A stretch of 53,253 nucleotides of DNA, taken from NCBI RefSeq assembly GCF_001418565.1, contig NZ_LIQQ01000020.1, positions 1 to 53,253 on the forward strand. Direction: 5' to 3'. The notes beneath the pieces were generated by a model. It was not told where the DNA came from. It saw only the letters and a program-made list of their open reading frames with translations, and made no database searches. Shown piece by piece: positions 46,718 through 53,253 of this stretch. This stretch comes from Streptomyces graminilatus. Its GTDB lineage: Bacteria > Actinomycetota > Actinomycetes > Streptomycetales > Streptomycetaceae. The first letter of the stretch is position 1. Each line of letters starts with the position of its first letter. The position numbers were made by a program, and so were the translations under genes.

Positions 46718-47458
46718 CTACGCGGCTGCCCCTCCGGCCCCGGCCCGGCGGACCAGGGCCCGCGCCAGGACGAGAGCCGGGTCGACGAGGGGGACGTCCA
46801 CGGCGTCGGCGGGGAGACCGAGGGGGATCTCGGTGCAGCCCGCGATGACCGCCTGTGCGCCCTGCCCGGTGAGCCGCTGTGCGGCGCGGGCCAGCAGCGC
46901 GGTCGTCGTGGCGTCGTGGGTGCCCGCCTTGACCGCGCGGATGCCCGCCATGACCTCGCGGTCCTGGGCCGCCGTATCGGGCAGTACGAGGCGGATGCCG
47001 AGGCGGCCCAGCCATTCCTGATACAGACCGGCCCGGACGGTACCGGTGGTCGCCAGCAGGCCGGCCGTACGGACGTGCGGTCGCAACGCGGCCAGGTGCC
47101 GGGCGACCTCACCGATCATATGGACGATGGGCAGGCCGACATGTCCGGCGATGCGCGGGACGAAGGCGTGCGCGGTGTTGCAGGGAATGGCGATGACGGT
47201 GGCGCCGGCCTCGCGCAGGACACGGCTCCCGGCGAGCAGCCAGGGGGTGGGATCGGGGCCGTCTCCCAGCAGGGCCTCCGTACGGTCGGGAATCGTGGGG
47301 TCGGACCAGATGACCGTCCGGAGGTGGTCCTGGTCGCTGGAGCCCGGGGTGACCGAGACGAGCTTGGCGTAGAAGTCGGCGGTGGCCGCCGGGCCCATAC
47401 CGCCCAGGATGCCGATGATCCCGGGAGCGGTCAGGGGGCCGGGGGAGGGGGTGCTCAC
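46718..47458 (-). CDS. Aspartate/glutamate racemase family protein
   Basis: A 246-residue cofactor-independent racemase of the AspR/hydantoin racemase superfamily. The two catalytic cysteines are visible, Cys93 in AIPCNTAHAF and Cys208 in VIAGCTEIPL. GIIGILGGMGPAATADFYAK starts the fold. The GTG start overlaps the stop of the symporter gene (GTGA), so the two are translationally coupled. The likely job is interconversion of L- and D-aspartate or glutamate after uptake. Related enzymes can act on other 2-substituted acids. Confidence 0.88.
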   Translation of the reverse strand: MSTPSPGPLTAPGIIGILGGMGPAATADFYAKLVSVTPGSSDQDHLRTVIWSDPTIPDRTEALLGDGPDPTPWLLAGSRVLREAGATVIAIPCNTAHAFVPRIAGHVGLPIVHMIGEVARHLAALRPHVRTAGLLATTGTVRAGLYQEWLGRLGIRLVLPDTAAQDREVMAGIRAVKAGTHDATTTALLARAAQRLTGQGAQAVIAGCTEIPLGLPADAVDVPLVDPALVLARALVRRAGAGGAAA

Positions 47459-48777
47459 TGGGCGGCTTCCTTCAGCGGGATCGTGCGTCCCGGCACGGCC
47501 GGGAGATCGGGTGCGTCCCGGCCGGCGCGCTTTGCCTCGCGGCGTTTCTCGGAGCTGTCGACCACGGCGGCGGCGAGTGAGTTGCCGATGACGTTCACGC
47601 CGGTGCGGGCCATGTCGACGATGAAGTCCACCCCGAGGAGCAGGGCGATGCCCTCGGCGGGCAGGCCGATCGAGTTGCCGGCCGCGATGAGCACGACGAT
47701 GGAGGCGGACGCGACCCCCGCCATGCCCTTCGACAGGACCACCAGCACGCCGACCATGAGGAGGAGGGCGGGCAGCGAGGTGTCGGCGCCGTAGGCGTTG
47801 GCGAGGAAGACCAGGGCGGTGGCCTGGTAGAGGACGGAACCGTCGGTGTTGAAGGAGTAGCCGAGGGGGACGACGAAGGAGGTCGTCGACCGGCTGAGGC
47901 CGAACTCCTCGAGCCTGCCCATCAGTGGCGCCAGCACCGATTCGGAGCTGCGCGTGACGAAGGCGATCCCGGCGAGCCCGGCGACCGACTTCAGCAGATC
48001 GACGTAGCGGACGCGGAAGAGCGCGGCGATCAGCGGGAAGAGCAGGCCGATGACGATGGCCAGGCCCGCGTACACGACGCCGATGAAGCCCAGCAGGCTG
48101 CGCAGGTTGCCGAAGCCGTAGTGGGCGACGTCGTACGAGATGAAGCCGAGGACGCCCAGCGGCGCGACGCGGATGACGTATCCGACGACCTTGAACATGA
48201 TGGCGGCGACGGACTCCAGCACCGCGGCGAAGGGCTCGGACTTCTCGCCGGTCGCGGCCATGGCGACGCCCACGAGGAGGGCGAAGACGATCGCTCCGAG
48301 CAGGTTGCCCTCGCCGAACGCGGCGAAGATGTTCTTCGGTACGGCGTGCAGGAGCAGCTCGTGGAAGTCGATGCCCTGGCTCAGACCGTCCAGGTCCTTG
48401 ACGTCGGCTCCCCGGACGGGAGCGCCCTTGCCGATGCCCGCGAACCTGGCCAGACCCACGGCGATCAACAGGATGACGGTGGTGACGAGTTCGAAGTAGA
48501 GGATGGTCTTGCCGGCGATCCGGCCGACCTTCCTGACGGACTCCATGCGGGCGACGCCCAGCACGATGAGCGGAAAGACCAGGGGCAGAACGACGACCTG
48601 CACCAGGTTCAGGAACACCTCCCCGAGGATCTTCATCTGCTCGCCGACCACCGGGGCGAGGACGCCGACGAGCGAGCCGAGCCCGACGGCGATGACCGAC
48701 TGGACTCCGATGGGTATCCGCGGACACCTTCGCCAGAAAGTGCCCGGGCTGCCTGGACGGGGGTGGGTGGTGTTCAT
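47455..48777 (-). CDS. Dicarboxylate/amino-acid:cation symporter (DAACS/SDF family)
   Basis: A 440-residue glutamate-transporter-fold symporter for C4-dicarboxylates, aspartate or glutamate with protons or sodium. Recognised features include VQVVVLPLVFPLIVLGVARM, the serine-rich hairpin FVTRSSESVLAPLMGR, and VPLGYSFNTDGSVLYQATAL, where the conserved Asn and Asp lie. LLGVDFIVDMARTGVNVIGN holds substrate and ion ligands. The ATG at 48777 follows AGGAGG. It heads the operon symporter-racemase-GntR. A palindrome GCAATATATTGC lies in its promoter. Confidence 0.91.
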   Translation of the reverse strand: MNTTHPRPGSPGTFWRRCPRIPIGVQSVIAVGLGSLVGVLAPVVGEQMKILGEVFLNLVQVVVLPLVFPLIVLGVARMESVRKVGRIAGKTILYFELVTTVILLIAVGLARFAGIGKGAPVRGADVKDLDGLSQGIDFHELLLHAVPKNIFAAFGEGNLLGAIVFALLVGVAMAATGEKSEPFAAVLESVAAIMFKVVGYVIRVAPLGVLGFISYDVAHYGFGNLRSLLGFIGVVYAGLAIVIGLLFPLIAALFRVRYVDLLKSVAGLAGIAFVTRSSESVLAPLMGRLEEFGLSRSTTSFVVPLGYSFNTDGSVLYQATALVFLANAYGADTSLPALLLMVGVLVVLSKGMAGVASASIVVLIAAGNSIGLPAEGIALLLGVDFIVDMARTGVNVIGNSLAAAVVDSSEKRREAKRAGRDAPDLPAVPGRTIPLKEAAQ

Positions 48778-48794
48778 GGAGCCTCCTGTCATAT

Positions 48795-48806
48795 GCAATA
48801 TATTGC
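48795..48806. promoter_or_regulatory. Palindrome GCAATATATTGC in the symporter promoter
   Basis: A perfect 12-base palindrome lies 18 bases before the symporter start, inside an AT-rich island. The half-site CGCAATAT recurs on the minus strand at the start of the GntR gene (about 46680-46687). The GntR protein of this operon is the likely binder. Confidence 0.55.
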
Positions 48807-48842
48807 GTTTTGCATGTTGAGTCGCCACAGTGGAGCAGAGGG

Positions 48843-48879
48843 GGCTGCCTGTCAAGAGGGGGCCGGCTGCCTGTCGAGA
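48843..48879. repeat. 15-bp near-perfect direct repeat
   Basis: GGCTGCCTGTCAAGA (48843-48857) and GGCTGCCTGTCGAGA (48865-48879) differ at one base and start 22 bases apart. They lie in the divergent gap between the symporter and carbonic anhydrase genes. They could be a tandem regulator site or a slippage product. Confidence 0.5.
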
Positions 48880-49017
48880 CGGAGGCGGGTGATGGATTCC
48901 CCGAGCGGGCGGGCTCTCGTCAAGGGCTGATCTATGGGCCGGTAAGGGCGGTTCAACAGTTGATCATGAATTGGCAACCCGAACGGATGGGTGCCAGGCC
49001 GGACATATGTTCCCTTG

Positions 49018-49803
49018 GTGAACTCTGACCCGTTACCCCACAGTGCCGTCACCCCGCAGCGGATCGAATCCGCCGCCCCCGTCTCCGGCGCAACACCCCC
49101 TGCCCGGCGCACACTTCTGCGCGCCGCGCTCACCGGGACCGCCGCCCTCGGTGCCGGGCTGGCTGCCGGCGCCGGATCCGCGGTCGCCGCGCCCGCCACC
49201 GCCGCGCCGCGAAAGCGGCCCACCACCGCCGAGGAGGCTCTGCGGGAGCTTTCCGAGGGCAACCGCCGCTGGCGCGCCTTCCGCGAGCGGCACCCCGACG
49301 AGTCGCCCGCCGTCCGGCAGGCCCTGACGACCGGTCAGCACCCTTTCGCTCTCGTCCTCGGCTGCATCGACTCCCGGGTACCCCCGGAGATGGTCTTCGA
49401 CCAGGGCCTCGGCGATCTGATGACCGTACGCAGCGGGGGCCAGGTCCTCGACGAAGCCGTGCTCGGCAGCCTCGCGTACGGCGTGCTCGAACTGGGGATC
49501 CCTCTGCTCATGGTGCTCGGCCACCAGTCGTGCGGAGCGGTGAAGGCCACCGTCCAGGCGGACGAGTCGGGCGCGAAACTGCCCGCCCACATCCAGTACC
49601 TGGCCGACCGGATCAGCCCGGCCATCGATCACGGCAAGACGGGCGACGCCCGCGTCGACGCGACGATCGACGCCAACATACGGCTCATACGGGCACAGCT
49701 CGCCGCGGAGCCCGACCTCGCCGCCAAGGTGGACTCGGGTGCCCTGGCCGTCGTCGGCGCCCGCTACGAGCTGACCACCCAGCGGGTGCACCGGATCTGC
49801 TGA
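49018..49803 (+). CDS. Exported beta-class carbonic anhydrase
   Basis: This 261-residue zinc enzyme interconverts CO2 and bicarbonate. Zinc ligands are Cys in LGCIDSRVPPE, with the Asp-Arg dyad, then His and Cys in GHQSCGAVKA. Before the catalytic domain lies a Tat-like signal: ARRTLLRAALTGTAALGAGL followed by an Ala-rich region, so it is probably folded inside and exported. The start is GTG 49018; GTG 48991 is also open, and neither has a strong ribosome site. It faces away from the symporter operon. The catalytic domain is complete. Confidence 0.86.
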   Translation: MNSDPLPHSAVTPQRIESAAPVSGATPPARRTLLRAALTGTAALGAGLAAGAGSAVAAPATAAPRKRPTTAEEALRELSEGNRRWRAFRERHPDESPAVRQALTTGQHPFALVLGCIDSRVPPEMVFDQGLGDLMTVRSGGQVLDEAVLGSLAYGVLELGIPLLMVLGHQSCGAVKATVQADESGAKLPAHIQYLADRISPAIDHGKTGDARVDATIDANIRLIRAQLAAEPDLAAKVDSGALAVVGARYELTTQRVHRIC

Positions 49804-49986
49804 ACGTCGTACGCGGCGGTATGTGCCGGAGTCGGCCGCATCGGGCAGTCCCGGTGGCCGACTCCCCCTGGGGCCCGGCCCGGTCTCCGGGGAAGGCGAT
49901 GTGCCGCGTTCGCGGTCCGGCGGGCGAGTCTGTGGCATGTTGAGACATCGGCGCAGACGCCGGGCAGGCTGAGGTGAAGGGCTGTG

Positions 49987-50835
49987 GTGAGGATGACCGA
50001 GGTGCGGACACTGCTCACCGGCAGGGGCCTGGTGGAATCGCCGCGCTGGCACGGCGACCGTCTGTACTTCTCCGACTGGTCCGCCGGCGAGGTCCTCTCG
50101 GTCGACCTCGCCGGCCACAGCGAGGTGATCGCGCGGGTGGCGTCGCTGCCGCTGTGCACCGCCTGGCTCCCGGACGGCCGGCTGGTGATCGTCTCGTCCC
50201 CCGAAGGGCTGCTGCTGCGCCGGGAGCCGGACGGCACCCTGGTCACGCACGCGGACCTCGGCCTGCCGGGCTGGAACGACATCGTGGTGGACGGCCGGGG
50301 CAACGCCTACGTCAACCGGGCCGGCTTCAACCCGATGGCGGGCGAGGCGGTCAAGCCCGGGTTCATCCATCTGGCCACACCCGACGGCTCCGTGCGGCAG
50401 GTGGCCGACGACATCGCGTTTCCCAACGGCATGGCGGTCACCCCGGACAACTCCACGCTGATCGTCGCGGACTCCTACCGCCACAGCCTGGTGGCCTTCG
50501 ACATCGCTCCGGACGGCGGCCTGTCCAACCGGCGCGTCTGGGCCGACCTCGGGGAGGGCACCCCGGACGGGATCTGCGTCGACGCGCAGAACGCCGTCTG
50601 GTACGCCGATGTCCCCAACCAGTGCTGTGTGCGGGTCGGGGAGGGCGGCACGGTCCTGCGGACCGTGCCCCTGGACCGTGGCGGTTTCGCCTGTGCGCTG
50701 GGCGGTCCCGACGGCACGACCCTGTTCGTCGTGGCCGCCCGGTGGCAGGGCATGACCGAGCCCGAGCCGGTCGCGCCCGGCACGGGCCAGGTGCTCACCG
50801 TCCAGGTCACCGTGCCGGGAGCGGGCTGGCCGTAA
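49987..50835 (+). CDS. SMP-30/gluconolactonase/LRE-like protein
   Basis: A 282-residue six-bladed beta-propeller lactonase. Metal-ligand positions are visible: Glu in LVESPRWHGDRLYFSDW, Asn in WNDIVVDGRGNAYVNRAG, Asn in IAFPNGMAVTPDNSTL and Asp in VADSYRHSLVAFD. Such enzymes hydrolyse sugar lactones in pentose and uronate oxidation. Start choice is open between GTG 49984, GTG 49987 and ATG 49993; 49987 best fits AAGG spacing. The nearby aldo/keto reductase and KduD-like dehydrogenase would supply such lactones, although they are on the other strand about 1.2 kb away. Confidence 0.86.
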   Translation: MRMTEVRTLLTGRGLVESPRWHGDRLYFSDWSAGEVLSVDLAGHSEVIARVASLPLCTAWLPDGRLVIVSSPEGLLLRREPDGTLVTHADLGLPGWNDIVVDGRGNAYVNRAGFNPMAGEAVKPGFIHLATPDGSVRQVADDIAFPNGMAVTPDNSTLIVADSYRHSLVAFDIAPDGGLSNRRVWADLGEGTPDGICVDAQNAVWYADVPNQCCVRVGEGGTVLRTVPLDRGGFACALGGPDGTTLFVVAARWQGMTEPEPVAPGTGQVLTVQVTVPGAGWP

Positions 50836-50882
50836 CCCGTGCGCGACGCCCGGCCGGGTCCGCCTCCGGGCACGGGATCAAC

Positions 50883-51755
50883 TCAGCTCACGCACACCAG
50901 TCCGAGCAGACAGACCTCCTGCGACGACGAGGGCGTCGCGGACGTCGGGGCGGACCCGGACGGCGAGGGGCTAGCCGACGTGGTGTCCGTGCCCGATGTG
51001 CCGGTGCCGGTGCTGTCGCCCGTCGAAGGCGCGGGCGAGGCCGTGGTCCCCGTCGCGGTGCCTGTGGCCTCCGGCCTGGTGGAGACCGCGTGCGACCCGG
51101 CCGAGGACGTCACCACCGTCATGGGGGACGTGGCCTGCCTCTGGTGGATCACCTGTGCCGCAGGCGTGGCCTGGAGTGCGACGGAGACCTGCTCGTGGGG
51201 CCCGTTCGCCGTCGTGGCGGCGGACTGGGTGGCGAACGAGGTGTGCTGGGCCCGCTGCGGATCGGCCGGAGTCGACGGGACGGGTAGGGAATCCGTGATC
51301 TCTTGCTCCGCGATCCCCATGGGCTCCCTGTCCGGGGCGGAGGCCGCCTGGGTCCGGTCCGGTGCCTGACGGTTCAGCGACGCGACGGTCATGCCTCCCC
51401 CGACCAGGGCGACCGCGGTGGCTACCAGTGCTTTGCGCTGCGTCTTCTTCCAGCGCTCCCGCTGACGGCGCCGAGCCGCCCGGCCGTCAGGCGTGGGGGC
51501 GGGCACGTCCGCACTGTCGTACGGCTGCTCCTGCGGCGTCGAGCCGATTGCGTCGGCTTCCTCGGCGCCGTGATCGGACACGTAGGCGGAGTCGTCCCAC
51601 AGGTGGACAGGGGCCTCCCACGTGGCCGCGTCCGTCACGGTGGCCAGGGCGGGAGCTCCGTCGGCGAGGTGAGTCATGTCCGGGGCGTAGACGCCGCACC
51701 CGGGGCACATGAGAGCGCCATTGAGATGCCGACAGCACGTGGAGCAGTAGTCCAT
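50883..51755 (-). CDS. SCO2400-like zinc-ribbon membrane protein
   Basis: A 290-residue protein. The N-terminus is a zinc ribbon with MDYCSTCCRHLNGALMCPGC (four Cys in two pairs). An acidic linker, a basic run (RAARRRQRERWKKTQRK) and one membrane helix (ALVATAVALVGGGMTVASL, about 110-128) follow. Then comes a long Ser/Thr/Pro/Ala-rich segment with little sequence complexity, outside the cell. It ends VCLLGLVCVS, where two Cys may pair. The layout matches the SCO2400 family as I recall it. Function unknown; the orientation suggests a cytoplasmic sensor head and a glycosylated stalk. Confidence 0.75.
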   Translation of the reverse strand: MDYCSTCCRHLNGALMCPGCGVYAPDMTHLADGAPALATVTDAATWEAPVHLWDDSAYVSDHGAEEADAIGSTPQEQPYDSADVPAPTPDGRAARRRQRERWKKTQRKALVATAVALVGGGMTVASLNRQAPDRTQAASAPDREPMGIAEQEITDSLPVPSTPADPQRAQHTSFATQSAATTANGPHEQVSVALQATPAAQVIHQRQATSPMTVVTSSAGSHAVSTRPEATGTATGTTASPAPSTGDSTGTGTSGTDTTSASPSPSGSAPTSATPSSSQEVCLLGLVCVS

Positions 51756-52048
51756 CTACGGTCTTCCTGTGTTCACTCTCGCACGGATGAGCGAGTCCAG
51801 GGCAAACGTAGCGAGGCTTTCCAGAGGGTGTGTGCAGCCTGTGTGATGCTCCTGCGCAGATGCGTCCGGGAAGCGACCGCGATACGACACATTCGCGTGC
51901 CGTTTCTGCTGGTTGAGTGGCTTATGCCGGTGCGGTGCAGGTGGGAAATGCGGCGGCGTGGCCCGCCGGTCACCGGGGACAGGTCGTCCAACGGTGGTTC
52001 CGAGCGAGCCACGCCGTGATCATGCCGTGAGTGTGGAAACCGGTCCGG

Positions 52049-53047
52049 CTAGCCCTGGAGGCCGCTGCGGACGGGGACGTCGGCCCTGATCAGCCCCTGG
52101 TCCCGGAGATCGTCCCAGAGCGCCTGGGGGACGGCACGTCCGTGGAGTTCCACGTTCCGCGTCACCTGTGTGCGATCTCGCATGCCGAGCGTGACATTGA
52201 CCGTACTCGGGTGGCTGAACGGGAAGGCCATCGCTGCGGCGGGGAGGGTGGTGCCGTGTTGTTCGCAGGCGTCGGCGATGGCCCGTGCGCGGTTGACGAG
52301 TTCGGGTGAGGCGTCCTGGTAGTCGTATTTCATGCCTTCGGCGGGCCGGTCGCGGGAGAGGAGGCCGGAGTTGAAGACGCCGACGGCGACGACGCTCTTG
52401 CCGTGTTCCAGCGCGGCGGGCAGCACGTCGTCGAGTGACGACTGGTCGAGGAGGGTGTAGCGGCCGGCGAGCATGACGATGTCGGCGGCGGTCTCGCGCA
52501 GGAAGCGGGCGAGCATCGCGGACTGGTTCATGCCGGCGCCGATCGCGCCGATCACTCCCTGGTCGCGGAGGTCGGCGAGGGCGGGCATGGCTTCGTCGGC
52601 GGCCTGTTGCCAGTGGTCGTCGGGGTCGTGGAGGTAGACGACGTCGAGGCGGTCGAGGCCGGTCCGCTCCAGTGTTGCCTCGATGGAGCGCAGGACGCCG
52701 TCGCGGCTGAAGTCCCACTGGCGGCGCAGGTCGTCGGGTACGGCGAAGCCGTCGGTGTCGACGCCCTGGGGGTGCTCGTTGGGGACAAGGAGTCGGCCGA
52801 CCTTGGACGAGATGACGTACTCGTCGCGGGGCCTCTCCCGCAGGGCCGCCCCGAGGCGTTGTTCGGAGAGGCCGAGGCCGTAGTGGGGTGCGGTGTCGTA
52901 GTAGCGGATGCCCGCGTCCCAGGCCGCGTCGATCGCGGCCGCTGCGCCCTCGGCCGGGGTGACCCGGTAGAGGTTGCCGATGACGGAGGCACCGAACCCG
53001 AGTTCGGTGAGTTCGACGGAGGTGTTGTGGATCTTCCGGCGTCGCAT
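52049..53047 (-). CDS. Aldo/keto reductase (aldose dehydrogenase-like)
   Basis: A 332-residue (alpha/beta)8 NAD(P)-dependent enzyme. The catalytic Asp/Tyr lie in IRYYDTAPHYGLGLSEQRLG, Lys in YVISSKVGRLL and His in DVVYLHDPDDHW. This subgroup includes L-fucose/D-arabinose dehydrogenases and pyridoxal 4-dehydrogenase, which oxidise aldoses to lactones. ATG 53047 follows GAGGAGGACGCC; a start at 53080 is also open and would overlap the stop of the upstream gene. That gene, a KduD-like SDR, ends 29 bases before. The two form an operon for sugar oxidation that continues off the window. Confidence 0.87.
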   Translation of the reverse strand: MRRRKIHNTSVELTELGFGASVIGNLYRVTPAEGAAAAIDAAWDAGIRYYDTAPHYGLGLSEQRLGAALRERPRDEYVISSKVGRLLVPNEHPQGVDTDGFAVPDDLRRQWDFSRDGVLRSIEATLERTGLDRLDVVYLHDPDDHWQQAADEAMPALADLRDQGVIGAIGAGMNQSAMLARFLRETAADIVMLAGRYTLLDQSSLDDVLPAALEHGKSVVAVGVFNSGLLSRDRPAEGMKYDYQDASPELVNRARAIADACEQHGTTLPAAAMAFPFSHPSTVNVTLGMRDRTQVTRNVELHGRAVPQALWDDLRDQGLIRADVPVRSGLQG

Positions 53048-53076
53048 GGCGTCCTCCTCGCCGTGTGCTTTGTCGT

Positions 53077-53253
53077 TCACCGGCCGAGCCAGCCGCCGTC
53101 GACGGGGAGGGTGGTGCCGTGGATGTAGTTGGCGGCGTCGGAGGCGAGGAAGACGGTGGCTCCGGCGAGGTCGTCGGCGTTGCCCCAGCGTCCGGCGGGG
53201 ATGCGTTCGAGGATGGCCTTGCTGCGGGCCTCGTCGTCCTGGAGGGCCTGGGT
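53077..53253 (-). CDS. KduD-like SDR, C-terminal part (N-terminus off the right edge)
   Basis: The last 58 codons and TGA of a short-chain dehydrogenase. The C-terminus ILERIPAGRWGNADDLAGAT then VFLASDAANYIHGTTLPVDG and GWLGR matches the KduD family (2-dehydro-3-deoxy-D-gluconate 5-dehydrogenase) of pectin and uronate breakdown, as well as glucose-dehydrogenase-like enzymes. The NAD-binding and catalytic residues lie beyond the window edge. It is upstream of the aldo/keto reductase on the same strand, with 29 bases between stop and start. Confidence 0.75.
   Translation of the reverse strand, partial: TQALQDDEARSKAILERIPAGRWGNADDLAGATVFLASDAANYIHGTTLPVDGGWLGR

Noticed and set aside
1..53253. 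tRNA, rRNA, insertion sequences, prophage or integrated element
   Set aside because: No cloverleaf-like sequence, transposase, integrase or terminal repeats were recognised on either strand by eye.

Overview
The window reads as chromosomal DNA of a Streptomyces species or a close actinomycete. It is very GC-rich with GC-biased third codon positions. GTG and TTG starts are frequent, and the families are typical of the genus: a SigB/F/G-type sigma factor, a SpoIIE phosphatase with an anti-sigma-type ATPase domain, DUF6479, DUF6629 and SCO2400-like proteins, and DmdR-type iron boxes. One copy of a hairpin repeat I recognise as common between Streptomyces genes is present. I see no rRNA, tRNA, CRISPR array, insertion sequence, phage gene or replication origin. 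The layout is a patchwork of small, mostly self-regulated catabolic, transport and stress loci.

1-9 kb: a partial VOC protein, a stress sigma factor divergent from an unknown protein, an orphan divergent HemC, an SDR/TetR divergent pair with four regularly spaced operators, a membrane protein plus BCP-type peroxiredoxin, a PAS-GAF-SpoIIE-HATPase phosphatase and a secreted cupin. 9-13.5 kb: AraC and IclR regulators, a TauD-type dioxygenase and a luciferase-like monooxygenase. 13.6-19 kb: an MHYT membrane sensor, then a DeoR/LacI hybrid regulator whose gene is bracketed by inverted operator copies, a hydroxyacid dehydrogenase and a DUF2264 protein, probably a carbohydrate catabolic unit. 19-24 kb: a Sua5/YciO protein, small conserved proteins, a methyltransferase, a DUF1232 protein and an iron-box-controlled ferredoxin-NADP reductase.

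24-29 kb: the most striking gene, a full-length homologue of the Pseudomonas ethylene-forming enzyme (2-oxoglutarate/arginine oxygenase), divergent from a zinc-ribbon protein. Next come two paralogous GAF-LuxR regulators facing away from each other, with an NTF2-like protein and a possible 38-residue peptide between them. 29-34 kb: an aldo/keto reductase, a DEAD-box helicase with a strong 5' leader hairpin, an NmrA-like reductase and two proteins of unknown role. 34-39 kb: a PaaX-type regulator divergent from a complete SsuA/C/C/B-type ABC operon. 39 kb: a WYL regulator cut off exactly at the start codon of a VOC gene. 39.8-46 kb: photolyase, PhzF protein with a 12-bp tandem repeat, Ser/Thr kinase and SulP transporter. 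46-49 kb: an operon for a dicarboxylate/amino-acid symporter, an Asp/Glu racemase and a GntR regulator. 49-53 kb: an exported beta-carbonic anhydrase, an SMP-30 lactonase, an SCO2400-like membrane protein, an aldo/keto reductase and the end of a KduD-like dehydrogenase, which suggests sugar or uronate catabolism continuing beyond the right edge.

All functions are inferred from the sequence and from recalled family features. No database search was run.
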